DNA of 64,000 bases, from the NCBI GenBank assembly GCA_003176045.1, contig PSRM01000343.1, forward strand, positions 1 to 64,000. The letters are read 5' to 3'. Below, piece after piece: positions 17,504 to 30,100 of the stretch. The DNA is from Verrucomicrobiota bacterium. GTDB taxonomy: Bacteria; Verrucomicrobiota; Verrucomicrobiia; Limisphaerales; UBA8199. Every line of letters begins with the position of its first letter. Positions within the stretch are counted from its first letter, which is position 1. Made by a program: the position numbers and the translations under genes. The notes under the pieces are model-generated. The model was not told the DNA's origin, searched no databases, and worked only from the letters and a program-made list of their open reading frames with translations.

Positions 17504-18266
17504 TCTGCGCGCCTTCACCCTCATCGAACTTCTCGTGGTCATCGCCATTATCGGCATTCTCGCCGCCCTGCTCCTTCCCGCCTTGAGCCGCGCCAAAGAA
17601 AAAGGCCGGCGCGCTCAATGCAGGAATAACCTGCATCAAATTGGCGTCGGTTGCACGATTTATGCGGGGGACAACGGAGAACGCCTTATCCAGGCCCGCC
17701 CGCAACCTGGCGCTCCTTCTTTCGTCCAGCTTGCCTTAAATCCGCTGGATTCGCAGGCAGCGGCGAATGTGAATCTGTTCGTGCGCTCAAACCTTAACCA
17801 ATCCATTTGGAGCTGTCCCAATCGTCCGGGCCTTCCGTGGTTGGATCCTACGTATAATCAGTGGAACCTCGGCTATCAGTATTTTGGCGGCATCACTACG
17901 TGGGTAAATCCACTGGGCACTTTCGAGAGCCGCAGCCCGACCAAGCTCGCCGCGGCCAAGCCTCATTGGACCCTGGCTGCCGATGCGGTTGTCGAAACTG
18001 AAATGGGGTGGGGCTCGCCCGATCCCACGCGGGCGGGTGTTTATGATAATTTGCCGCCACATCACGGCATGAATCCATTCCCCGAAGGAGGCAATCAACT
18101 CTTTTGCGACGGCTCCGCCCGTTGGATCAAAGCCGACCAGATGCGCTTTCTCACCACTTGGGATGTTAACAACCGAAAATGCTATTTCTTCCAGGACCGT
18201 ATGGATTTTCCGTCGGGCCCCATGACCAGCGCCCTGATGGACCAGCCGTTCATGAAGGTCCAGTGA
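17490..18266 (+). CDS. Type II secretion/pilin-like pseudopilin (DUF1559-type)
   Basis: A 258-residue protein. The short basic leader MSALRLRA precedes the prepilin signal '[20 protein letters not shown]' with Glu at position +5 of the mature form. This is the classical prepilin peptidase recognition and methylation site. The helix continues '[20 protein letters not shown]', typical of verrucomicrobial and planctomycete pseudopilins. Near the C-terminus '[20 protein letters not shown]' matches the H-x(n)-DG motif of that family. The frame opens earlier (17301), but the upstream part is a translated palindrome, so the ATG at 17490 is chosen even though it also lies in the palindrome's right arm. 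These proteins are numerous in such genomes and their individual roles are unknown. Confidence 0.85.
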   Translation: MSALRLRAFTLIELLVVIAIIGILAALLLPALSRAKEKGRRAQCRNNLHQIGVGCTIYAGDNGERLIQARPQPGAPSFVQLALNPLDSQAAANVNLFVRSNLNQSIWSCPNRPGLPWLDPTYNQWNLGYQYFGGITTWVNPLGTFESRSPTKLAAAKPHWTLAADAVVETEMGWGSPDPTRAGVYDNLPPHHGMNPFPEGGNQLFCDGSARWIKADQMRFLTTWDVNNRKCYFFQDRMDFPSGPMTSALMDQPFMKVQ

Positions 18267-18277
18267 AACCTCTCTTG

Positions 18278-18368
18278 GTAGCAGCCGAGGTGACGAGGCC
18301 TCTGTTCAGAGGAGAGAAGACAGAGGACAGAGAACAGAAGATCTGGGCCTCGTTGCCTCGGCTGCTAC
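18278..18368. repeat. Inverted repeat overlapping the serpin stop codon
   Basis: The arms are GTAGCAGCCGAGGTGACGAG and CTCGTTGCCTCGGCTGCTAC, separated by about 45 bases of purine-rich sequence. The right arm contains the stop codon of the serpin gene. It lies between convergent genes and could terminate both. Confidence 0.8.
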
Positions 18369-19570
18369 GGGGAAGGATTTGAAAACCGGCCCAGAAACAG
18401 GATGCCGCCCGAACGGGAGTCGCGGATCAGAAAGACGAACGGATGATCGGCGCGGAAGACGGGCGGTGGAGGCGCCGGAAGCGCCGCCGATGCGGTAGCA
18501 ACCGCCACAGTCGCGGCAGCCGCCTCCGTCCCTTCCTCATTGATATCTCCCCAGGCTTTGTGAAGCACCGCCGAGATGAAAAGCTCTCGCCTGCCGTCCA
18601 TTCCCGAAAAATCAGCAGTCGGCGTGAAGGCATTTCGCATTCCCATTTTACCGAGAACGCGACTGAGGCTGATCTCCGATTCCAGCTTAAATCTTGGAAA
18701 AAAGATCTCGACCTTGTGCGATTTCATTTGCCCAAGCCAGCCGGCGAGGGAACCTGCGCTCAAGCGGCTTTCCAGTTCCGCGCATCCGTCCACTTTGCGC
18801 GGCAGCAATACTGCCATTGACAGTTGATTCCCAAGGTAAGGCATTTCGACGCCTTGCATGTTATCATCCTCAAAATACCTCACGACGTCGAAATGATGCA
18901 TGAGTGGCACTTCAACCTGCCGCTCCGGACTGAGATGAAACGGCTGTGGTTCCGTCATCGACTTCGGAAAAGGCTGCCTCCAGGCGCCCTTAAAATAGAT
19001 TGCATTGGCCAGGACCAGCCGGGTCATATCGTTCAAAGCACCGGCCGGCACGATGTCCTTGATTTTCTCCTTCGTCTTCCTCTCGACCCAATGGTTGATC
19101 TCCTGACGGATGCTCTCGGCATTTTTCATGAAATCGGCCTGCTCAATCTGCGCCTTGTATTCATCCCGGGCAACATTCAGGTAATCCGTAAGGAAAGGAT
19201 GCCCTTTTTGCGCCCACAAACCATTGGCGATGTTCAGTTCGATTCCCTTAACTTTCTCCGCCTCGGCTAATTGCTTTTGCAGCGCGGCGAAGCCGGAATG
19301 TAGTCGCTTTTGGTCGCTGTCGAAATGCAGCACTTGTGCCATCTGTTTTTCTGTCTCCCCCCGCGCCCCCGCATAAGCCATCGCCAGGCAAGTCGAAATA
19401 CTGTAAGGCGAAAAGAACAGATTCCCAGGCTGATCCTTGAGTTGCGCGTAAAGATCGAAAGCAAACGCGTTGTTGTCTTCGACCGGTGGGGCGCCATGCG
19501 CCCCGAATTCGAAAAGCGAGAGTATTAAGCTTGAGATTGCGAGGACCCGGCCTTTTCGATGGTCATCCAT
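18365..19570 (-). CDS. Secreted serpin (serine protease inhibitor)
   Basis: A 401-residue serpin with an N-terminal signal peptide (about residues 1-27, ending FGAHGA). Family landmarks are visible in order: 'NNAFAFDLYAQL', 'NLFFSPYSISTCLAMAYAGA', 'VLANAIYFKGAWRQPF', 'VEMPYLGNQLSMAVLLP', 'FFPRFKLESEISL', the hinge 'EEGTEAAAATVA' and the closing 'DHPFVFLIRDSRSGGILFLG'. The small-residue hinge is the form found in inhibitory serpins that insert the reactive loop after cleavage. The reactive loop is Ala-rich and ends with a Pro stretch, so the likely P1 residue is small or Leu, implying an elastase-like target. It acts in the periplasm or outside. A C-terminal remnant of a paralogue lies at 12597-12680. 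Confidence 0.92.
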   Translation of the reverse strand: MDDHRKGRVLAISSLILSLFEFGAHGAPPVEDNNAFAFDLYAQLKDQPGNLFFSPYSISTCLAMAYAGARGETEKQMAQVLHFDSDQKRLHSGFAALQKQLAEAEKVKGIELNIANGLWAQKGHPFLTDYLNVARDEYKAQIEQADFMKNAESIRQEINHWVERKTKEKIKDIVPAGALNDMTRLVLANAIYFKGAWRQPFPKSMTEPQPFHLSPERQVEVPLMHHFDVVRYFEDDNMQGVEMPYLGNQLSMAVLLPRKVDGCAELESRLSAGSLAGWLGQMKSHKVEIFFPRFKLESEISLSRVLGKMGMRNAFTPTADFSGMDGRRELFISAVLHKAWGDINEEGTEAAAATVAVATASAALPAPPPPVFRADHPFVFLIRDSRSGGILFLGRFSNPSP

Positions 19571-19654
19571 AAATATCCCATTCGTTGCCAGAGACTAATG
19601 CTCCGGTGGAGGTTTAGGCAAGTCCAACGCGCATCTCGGCGCGGAAAACGAAAG

Positions 19655-19700
19655 CGCGGGAATGCCGCGCACTCCAAACGCTTCGCGAGGCACTTATTTC
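19655..19700. repeat. Partial palindromic element
   Basis: GAATGCCGCGCACTCCAAACGCTTCGCGAGGC resembles one arm of the elements at 26809-26909 and 12733-12800. It lies between the serpin and aldo/keto reductase genes. Confidence 0.5.
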
Positions 19701-19763
19701 AATCCAGCTTGGCTTTATCATAAAACCGCTCTTGCGCGGCCAAGAGCATTTCAAAGGTCGCTG

Positions 19764-20738
19764 CTACTTCCCATCATACCAGAAGCTTCGCCGCCAATAG
19801 TGCGCGCGCAGTTGCTTCTGGAGCCCTTCCGGCATCCCCGGCAAATCACTCACCGCGCAGTTTGCTTCGGCCTGCGCGGGAGTGCGCATTCCTGGGATGA
19901 CTGTGCTGACAGCTTTATGCGCCAGTGCGAATTTCAATGCCGCCTGTGGCAGAGTGTAACCGCTTCGGGCAACCGTTTGGCCGATCGTTGCCGCCCGGGC
20001 CAACGCACGTTCCAGCCGGTCGCCGGCAAAATAATTCCGGCGGAAATCGTCTTCCGGGAATCTCGTCTCTTTCGTCCACTTACCGGTGAGCGATCCTTCA
20101 TCGAAGACCACCCGCACGATGATCCCCACATTATTTTCCAAGGCCACCGGCAGTAACTCGGCGGCGGGCTCCTGCTCAAAAATGTTGAAGATCACCTGCA
20201 CCACGTCCAGCCAGCCTTGCCGCATCGGCTCAATGACACTGTTCTGGTCGTGCTCAGGAGTGGAGATGCCGAAGAATCGGATCTTGCCCTCCTTCTGTAG
20301 TGCACGCAGCAGCGCGAGCGGTTGCGGGTCACGGTTCCATGCGCGCGACCATGTGTGAAGCTGCAAAATATCCAAGTGGTCCGTGCCCAGGCTCCGCAGC
20401 CGCTGTTCTACATTCTCCCGTATGTGCTTCTCGGGATAGCGCTCTTCCGCCGTGCAATAAGGCGAGGGGGGCCACAGGCCGGGCGCCGGCGGCGTTTTGG
20501 TCGCAACGATGATAGATTCGCGCCGCTCTTTCAGGACACGGCTGATGAGTCGCTCGCTTTTGCCGTCGCCATAACCAGCAGCCGTATCAATGAAGTTCAC
20601 TCCCAGATCAATCGCGCGGTGCAATGCCGCGAGTGAATCCGCCTCGTTTTGTGGTCCCCAACCGCCCCCGATGGCCCAGCCGCCAAAGCCGATCTCTGAG
20701 ACTTTTAGTTTTGTTCTCCCAAGCGGACGATAGTTCAT
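19764..20738 (-). CDS. Aldo/keto reductase
   Basis: A 324-residue cytoplasmic NADPH-dependent oxidoreductase with a TIM-barrel fold. The start 'MNYRPLGRTKLKVSEIGFGG' is typical. The catalytic tetrad can be placed at Asp51, Tyr56 ('FIDTAAGYGDGKSE'), Lys81 ('IIVATKTPP') and His128 ('DILQLHTWS'). The cofactor-binding end includes 'VSTVIPGMRTPAQAEANC'. It belongs to the general 'YajO/IolS-like' branch that reduces aldehydes or sugar ketones; the substrate cannot be inferred. It is followed upstream by an R1 repeat and stands alone as a transcription unit. Confidence 0.9.
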   Translation of the reverse strand: MNYRPLGRTKLKVSEIGFGGWAIGGGWGPQNEADSLAALHRAIDLGVNFIDTAAGYGDGKSERLISRVLKERRESIIVATKTPPAPGLWPPSPYCTAEERYPEKHIRENVEQRLRSLGTDHLDILQLHTWSRAWNRDPQPLALLRALQKEGKIRFFGISTPEHDQNSVIEPMRQGWLDVVQVIFNIFEQEPAAELLPVALENNVGIIVRVVFDEGSLTGKWTKETRFPEDDFRRNYFAGDRLERALARAATIGQTVARSGYTLPQAALKFALAHKAVSTVIPGMRTPAQAEANCAVSDLPGMPEGLQKQLRAHYWRRSFWYDGK

Positions 20739-20820
20739 AGGTTGGGTAGTTTAAAAGAAGAATTGCGCCAAACACGCTAAAAGACGCGAAATGAATGCCC
20801 TGGCCCAACTTTGTTTGGGA

Positions 20821-20957
20821 TAGAAGCGCAGATTTCCAATCTGCTGTATCGCCGATTTTCAATCGGCAGACCGTCCAAAAACCCGGGCGCGTCTTTTATA
20901 CGGGCGCTTCACAGGCTGGAAGCACTGCGATACAGCAGATTGGAAATCCGCGCTACA
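20821..20957. repeat. R1 palindromic repeat, copy 2
   Basis: The arms GCGCAGATTTCCAATCTGCT and AGCAGATTGGAAATCCGCGC enclose the conserved blocks GGCAGACCGTCC and CAGGCTGGAAGCACTGCG. It lies between two minus-strand genes. Confidence 0.92.
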
Positions 20958-20979
20958 GGTTTGGCCGATCTCAGTGCCC

Positions 20980-21903
20980 TCAGCGGTGCCCGCCGCCGCT
21001 CACATGGACACCTCCGCCGCCACCCCGGAAGCCGCCACCTCCGCCACCGTGCACTGCGAAGCCGCTGTGAGGTGCAGAAGCGAAGCCCCCGTGCGATGCG
21101 AAGCCGGGCGTTCCCATTCTTCCCGCCGCAAAACCGACACGATTATTAAAGCCTGCCTGCGGAGACATCCTAGCCGTCATGCCCGTCAGGCCCGGTCGCG
21201 TGAATGGGCTATGCGGTGTGTTGACGTCATGGAAATGATGGAACTGGTCGAAACCGTGGTGGTGGAAGTCGTGGAAGTGATGATAATACCCATACCCGTA
21301 GCGGGAGTACGGATAGCCGTAACAGCCGTAGTAAGGATATCCATAACAGCCGTAATAGTAAGGCCACCCGTAAGTGTACCAGGAAGTGTAGTACCAAGGG
21401 TCATAAATCTGCGGATAAATGGGATTACCGTACCCCGAGTAGTCAGCAGGATAAACGGGCAATGCGGTTGCGTCGTACGGAGATTCAGCGTACGGGTAGC
21501 CGCCATAGGGATTAGGGTTTACCGGGGGCAGGTTTGGATACGCACCCGCCATCGCGCCCTGACCACGCAATTCGGCGTTGTGCTGCAGCATCGCGGCAAG
21601 CACATCCTGGGGCACACCCCGGTCCTTGAGCGCGATGACCTGGCTGGCAGTCAGGCTGAAGGCCATGGGAGAACCTTTGATATAGGCTTTGATGGTTTCG
21701 TTATCCACCTTGGCGTCCACGAGTTTCAGGACCTCGTTGAGGCTGGCTGGATAAGTCACCGCCGCGGTTGCGGGTGGTTGAACTGGCGCTGCTGATTCGG
21801 TGGATTGTGCGCGGGCGATGCGTCCGCTGGAGAGCAACCCGGCGGCCAGCAAGCCAACGGCCAGGGAGCCCTTAAAATTGATGCTTCTGCAGAAGCTATT
21901 CAT
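20980..21903 (-). CDS. Exported Tyr/Gly/His-rich protein
   Basis: A 307-residue protein from the ATG at 21903, chosen because GAGAGG lies five bases upstream; the open frame extends to 21933. The signal peptide ends 'GRIARAQ' (about residue 33). Residues about 50-115 form a helical domain ('LNEVLKLVDAKVDNETIKAY', then 'SQVIALKDRGVPQDVLAAML') that is seen in many verrucomicrobial exported proteins. The rest is low complexity: Tyr/Pro/Gly-rich ('YGYPYYGCYGYPYSRYGYGY'), a His/Phe stretch ('YYHHFHDFHHHGFDQFHH') and a Gly-rich tail. The His cluster could bind metal and the Tyr-rich part could be adhesive. Neither is established. The long intergenic leader upstream holds two stable hairpins. Confidence 0.7.
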   Translation of the reverse strand: MNSFCRSINFKGSLAVGLLAAGLLSSGRIARAQSTESAAPVQPPATAAVTYPASLNEVLKLVDAKVDNETIKAYIKGSPMAFSLTASQVIALKDRGVPQDVLAAMLQHNAELRGQGAMAGAYPNLPPVNPNPYGGYPYAESPYDATALPVYPADYSGYGNPIYPQIYDPWYYTSWYTYGWPYYYGCYGYPYYGCYGYPYSRYGYGYYHHFHDFHHHGFDQFHHFHDVNTPHSPFTRPGLTGMTARMSPQAGFNNRVGFAAGRMGTPGFASHGGFASAPHSGFAVHGGGGGGFRGGGGGVHVSGGGHR

Positions 21904-22141
21904 ACATACCTCTCGAAAGTACCCTGCGCCCAATTTGCTGCGTTGTCAAGGGAAAGGAAGCCCGAGGGCCCGAGGGCGAGGGACGAGGAGGCTCTGGTGG
22001 ATTCGAGCGGTGAAGCGGCATAAATGCCGCGCTCCTGCGGGACCGGTCCGTCCTCGACCCCCGACCCTCGACCCTTTTTCCCGTGCAAGTTCGGTTTTTC
22101 TGCTCGTCTGTCCTGTGTGATGAGAGAACAGAACAATTTAA

Positions 22142-22198
22142 GGCTTCGGCACCTGAAACACTCCGGCAGCCACGATTTCTGGCACAGGGGCCGAAGCC
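22142..22198. other. Long imperfect hairpin, candidate structured leader
   Basis: The outer stem GGCTTCGGC/GCCGAAGCC (9 bp) continues after one A-G mismatch as CCTG/CAGG. Inside it is a further small hairpin GCCA/TGGC with a 7-base loop. It lies about 240 bases upstream of the 21903 start codon on the same transcribed strand. Confidence 0.5.
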
Positions 22199-22280
22199 AA
22201 ACGTTTTCGATACCAATACGGTTCTTCATCAGTACCCGCCTCCCAATTCGCATTCGCATCCGCGCTTCTTCTTCCTAACG

Positions 22281-22317
22281 GCGCCACGGTCGAGTCTGGT
22301 TAGCTCGGCCGTGGCGC
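22281..22317. other. 14-bp perfect-stem hairpin
   Basis: GCGCCACGGTCGAG pairs with CTCGGCCGTGGCGC (one G-T pair) around a 9-base loop. It is 3' of the Nudix gene. No T-run follows on the minus strand, so it is not a standard intrinsic terminator; it may be another dispersed palindrome. Confidence 0.6.
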
Positions 22318-22331
22318 TCCTTCCTCCGTAG

Positions 22332-22395
22332 GAAGTCCAAAGTCCAAGGTCCAAAGTCCAAAGTCCGAAGCCCAAGGTCGAGGACGAGGACGAAA
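22332..22395. repeat. GTCCAAA and GAGGAC tandem tract
   Basis: Seven-base units (AAGTCCAAAGTCCAAGGTCC) merge into a hexamer tract (GAGGACGAGGACG) that abuts the stop codon of the Nudix gene. Confidence 0.85.
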
Positions 22396-22396
22396 G

Positions 22397-23038
22397 CTAT
22401 CTTGTATCCTCGACGGGATTCCCAGCCGCGGCTTTAGCCAGGAGGGCGTCGAGGTTTTCGAGGCAGAAGCGGGACCAGGACTCGTAACGGGCGGCGTCTT
22501 TCACGGCTTCCTTTATCGGGACAAATTCGGGAGACACCAATCCGCTTCGGTGGCCGGCCACTTGCTCGTTGCTTAGGTGCATGACATGGACAACGCCGAA
22601 ATGGACCTGGCCGACGTCCGTGCTGTCATCGTTGATGACCGCAACAGCCGTCTCCTGTGTCTGCTCGACTGCCACCTCTTCGGCCAATTCGCGCCGCATG
22701 GCATCGCGGTAACCGAGGTCTTTGGAGAAAAGGCCGTGGTCCTCGTCGGCGATGTGGCCGCCAACGCCGACGGAATACAATCCGTGCAAGCGCGTTTCCT
22801 GGCCGCCTTTGCCGCGGCGGTAGCGCAAGATCTTGTCGTTGCTGATCAGAAGGACGTACGGGATGAGCTGCTTGAAATGTTTGTCGTTTTCGGCCTCGGA
22901 GCGGTTCAGGTAACAGAGCTGGGACTGCGAAGTGACGATGGGGAAATATTTTTCAATTTCGAGGCTGAGGCCCTGAAAGACGCCGGCTTCTTCGAGCAAT
23001 CGGCGGGGGAAACAAAGGACCCGTTCTTCTTTTTGCAT
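22397..23038 (-). CDS. Nudix-like hydrolase/phosphoesterase domain protein
   Basis: A 213-residue cytoplasmic protein from MQKEERVLCFPRRLL (ATG at 23038). The frame extends nine codons further, but those are translated repeat. A Nudix-box-like stretch is visible around 'GGHIADEDHGLF' and 'RDAMRRELAEEVAVE', with the REx2EE core present as RELAEE. The spacing before the core is longer than the canonical GX5EX7REUXEEXGU, as in a known predicted-phosphoesterase Nudix branch. Family members hydrolyse nucleoside-diphosphate-linked compounds; the substrate is unknown. Both ends of the gene are bordered by repeat tracts. Confidence 0.75.
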   Translation of the reverse strand: MQKEERVLCFPRRLLEEAGVFQGLSLEIEKYFPIVTSQSQLCYLNRSEAENDKHFKQLIPYVLLISNDKILRYRRGKGGQETRLHGLYSVGVGGHIADEDHGLFSKDLGYRDAMRRELAEEVAVEQTQETAVAVINDDSTDVGQVHFGVVHVMHLSNEQVAGHRSGLVSPEFVPIKEAVKDAARYESWSRFCLENLDALLAKAAAGNPVEDTR

Positions 23039-23047
23039 GGATAGATA

Positions 23048-23178
23048 ATTAACGCAAAGGCGCAAAGACGCAAAGAACCAAACGCGAAACGAATTTCATT
23101 AATTTGCACGAATTCGTGTTAATTCGTGTAATTGGTGTCTTTTCTTCTTGTCTTTGCGTCTTTGCGTCTTTGCGTTAA
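23048..23178. repeat. TTTGCGTC inverted/tandem composite element
   Basis: The left side is TTAACGCAAAGGCGCAAAGA. The right side is the inverted counterpart TCTTTGCGTCTTTGCGTTAA. The centre holds AATTCGTG units (TTCGTGTTAATTCGTG). It separates the Nudix gene from the FecR-barrel gene. Related fragments lie at 45625-45660 and 56529-56568. Confidence 0.85.
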
Positions 23179-23198
23179 AAATTTTTACCCATCACCGG

Positions 23199-26855
<3,657 letters not shown>

Positions 26856-26978
26856 CGGCGTGCCCGGAATGCCACAGGTCTTGGAGTGCGGCAGTCCCCT
26901 GCCGCTTTTCCTTGGAGTGCTGAGGATGCCCGAAACTCCTGATTCGATCCCAGAAAATGCTTGCGCTTTCGGTAATTC

Positions 26979-27005
26979 GCGCGGGCAGGATGCCCGCGCT
27001 CCCAG
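26979..27005. repeat. GCGGGCA/TGCCCGC palindrome
   Basis: GCGCGGGCAGGATGCCCGCG forms a short hairpin between the FecR-barrel gene and its upstream neighbour. Confidence 0.75.
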
Positions 27006-27145
27006 GAGCCCCGTGGGCTGCTGAGCGCCTGCTGCTGGAGACTGGTTCGTTTTGCCTATCACTGTTGACAATGAGGAAACGAACGAGAAGAAGCAACTTT
27101 CAGTTTAAAACGCGAAAAAGCCGAACAAGTCAATTGCCATCCGGC

Positions 27146-30100
27146 TCAATTGACAGTAAAGGCTTTTTGGACCCTGGAACTGCCAGGATGAGTTCCATTA
27201 CAATCGTTGTAGTTCACGACCACATCCTGCGCAACGCCCTTCGGAGAGAAATTGGGGGGGATGGGGAAGGTTACGACCACAACGCTACTGGAGTGTGGAG
27301 GCTGCTGCGAAGGCGCACAAGGATTATACGGGACAGTGATGCTGCCCATAGTGATACTGGTAATGAGCGCATTTGCAGGCAGGGGGGCAGGGAGATAGAT
27401 GATCACGGTGGGGCTGGTGCCCTGGCCGGCGCTGCCGCATTTGCTGCCGTCTGAGCTGCCTACGGCATAGGACGTGAACGCTGTGCATGGGTCCCAGGCC
27501 GCTCTAAAAAACCTGGCATTGACGGATGGATTGATCGGAAGGACGGTGATGGGAATGTTCACTGAACCGTCCTGACCCGCCGGAACGATGACAGGCAGGC
27601 CACTGGCATCCGTGTAAGGCAGCCAGCTCTGGGGGACCTGGTCACCGAGTCGAAAATCGCTTCTGTATTGGATGTCGTAAAAGACCCCTGGCGAAACGGG
27701 GTTTGGGCAGTTTGGCACGAGCGGCGGCTGTGTTGGCGTGATCGGAGGCTGTTGCGGGAAGTTCTGGGAGAGGGTTAATCCGGTGGCACGATCCAGTTGA
27801 AGGAGAGGCGCCGGGATACAAGGACCCGTGGTTGGGAGATAAGTCACGGAAGGGGGCGTAACCGGAGGTGACTGACAACTGGAGCCCTGCGGCGGCTTGG
27901 GAATCTGGATGGGTACGTAAGGCGGAACAGCATAACCGGGCACGCAGGCAAAGCGCACACGAATGGGAATGGTGGCGACGACCGAAGGCGAGACCGGAGG
28001 CGTGTAGGTAACGTTAACCACTGCGGAGTAACCGCTGCAAAACGGGCCCGCCTCACACCAACCGTTATTGCACTTGGATGTAATAGCGGGAGGGGACGAA
28101 CACAACGGTCCCTTCAAATTGGGTAATATGTAAGAATTGGCACAAAAGCAAGTACTGGCGCTGCAGTCTGCTCCGTTATTGTTGTTGATGCAAGAGCCAC
28201 ACAGGGTTTGCAAATACCAGTACCCGGTAAACGGAGGACTATTGTTAATATTTATAGTGAGTTGGAACGTGTCGCAACAAGTCGCGTTTGCCCCTGGGCC
28301 GCTCATCCAAACACAATCAATGGCCCCAGCCACGGGGGCGGTCCAAAGCCCGTGCCCGACGCCACCCGGCGGAAAGAGCGGGGTGCCGATTGGGTGGCTC
28401 ATGAAATCAGCGCGGTAAATGACATCCACTGCATTGCTGCCGATAGTTAGAAAAGACGCATTGGTAGAAACTGGTAAAGGGCTTCCCGGCTGGCTGGGTC
28501 CCAGATAGACAGCGGCGACATAATAGTTGAGGTCATCGGCCTGAACGAACAGAGGCCCGCCGCTCATTCCCTGGTAGCCGTGAATGGCGCTGGTGGCGAA
28601 GACATTTCCGGACACATGCGATAAGGCAGTGTTTGTGATGGGTGTGGCCTGGAGCAGGCCCTGGACCGATTGGGTTACGACCTCCATCGGATAGCCTGCC
28701 AGGAATTTCAAGCGGCTGCCGTTCACCCAGTTGGTGCCAGGATCGTCGGAGGCCAACCAGCCGGAGTAGCCGCCTCGGCCCACAGATTGGAGTAAGAACA
28801 GCGCGGCCACATCCTGGTTTTGAGATTGGATGCTCGGCACGCCCGGGTCATTGTCTATCTGCCGTTGCGAAGCGTAACCTGAGAGGACGCAGGCCCCCAG
28901 GACATCCTGGCCGGGCGGCTCAAATTTACCATTGTAACGCTGGAAGAACCATCTCACGCCGCTCATGTAGCTCAGGGACACATCGTCGAAGATCACGCTT
29001 GCGGCGGTGAGCACCACCCGGTCTCGGACGACCACCCCGCTGCCAAAGCCGCGGTCAGTGGCGATTTGGCCGACGAATTCGTATGGGGCGCTCGTGCTGG
29101 CGTTAGTGAAACTCACCGGGGCAGGCGGCACGCCGTTGGATTCGCTGCTGAGCAGATAAATAGGGCTGGGGCCGAAGAAGAAATCAACCGAGGCGCCGGC
29201 GAGGTAACCTGGAATGGGCGGCACAACGACGAAGGTTTGCAGCGGGGTCGTAAGCGCCGAGAGCGGTTTGAACTCGACCAGGTAATCGCCAGGCGTAATC
29301 GAAATCAACTGGCCGCTATTCTGCCAGTTGGTCGCTCCACCAACCACACGCCATTGGCCGACGGTGGCGAGATTGGTTCCTTGCGCCAGATTGGTTGGAT
29401 AAACAGAAACACCCAGAGCGCCCGTGCCTTGGGCAGTGGATATAGTGTAGCTATTGGTCACATGCGTCGTGATGCCGGCGGTAATGGGCACGATCATGTT
29501 GTCCGGCTCGACCCAGCCGGGCAGGGGCATAAATTCGACGCGGTAATTGCCGGTAATGAGGTTGCTGACGGCGCCGTCGCTGGGGGTCCAGTCGCGCTGG
29601 CCGGCCAGGCGCCATTGGCCGTTGGCCTGGGGCGGCAGCGTGGTGACGATAAGTACAGCGCCAGCAGCCGGTTGAGCAGCAGGCGGCACACTGCTCGTCG
29701 AGGAACCGCCCGGCCCGAACGGGCTGCTCTCCAGCAGCCTAACAGTCGCGACCGCCGGGTAGGCAATGGCGGCGCCGTTCGAGGGTCCAAGGCTCACGGT
29801 GAATGTTTTATTGCCGTTGAACAGGGCATCGTCCAGCAGAGAAATGGAGATGGTCTTGCTGGTATTGGTGCTGGAGAAATTAAGCGTGCCAAAGGTGGAG
29901 GTGTAGTTGGTGCCGGCAAGGGCCGAGCCGTCAGCCGTGCCATAGCCGATGGCGACCGTGCCGGAGTTTGTGCCTTGTTTGATGATGGTCAGGGTGACTG
30001 CCCCGGCATTTTCGTTCGTTGTATAAGTGGCGCTGCTGAAGCTAAAGACGGGAGTTGGGGTAGCGCTCAAACTGAGCGTGTTGGTCGAGGTGCCGACCTG

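Larger units (their letters stand above)
21904..22396. other. Intergenic region with hairpins and repeats
   Basis: A 493-base gap between two minus-strand genes, without a convincing gene. It contains a small palindrome GCGGCATAAATGCCGC (22015-22030), two longer hairpins (22142-22198, 22281-22317) and a tandem GTCCAAA tract (22332-22395). Confidence 0.6.

Noticed and set aside
20974-21795. Long plus-strand open frame opposite the Tyr/Gly/His-rich gene
   Set aside because: It is the complement of a low-complexity coding sequence. The minus-strand gene has a signal peptide and a GAGAGG ribosome-binding site, and the plus-strand product has no protein-like order.
22142-22198. Possible riboswitch
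   Set aside because: The fold does not match any riboswitch class known to me; only an unspecified structured leader can be proposed.
22281-22317. Intrinsic terminator of the Nudix gene
   Set aside because: The stem is strong, but no T-rich run follows on the transcribed strand.
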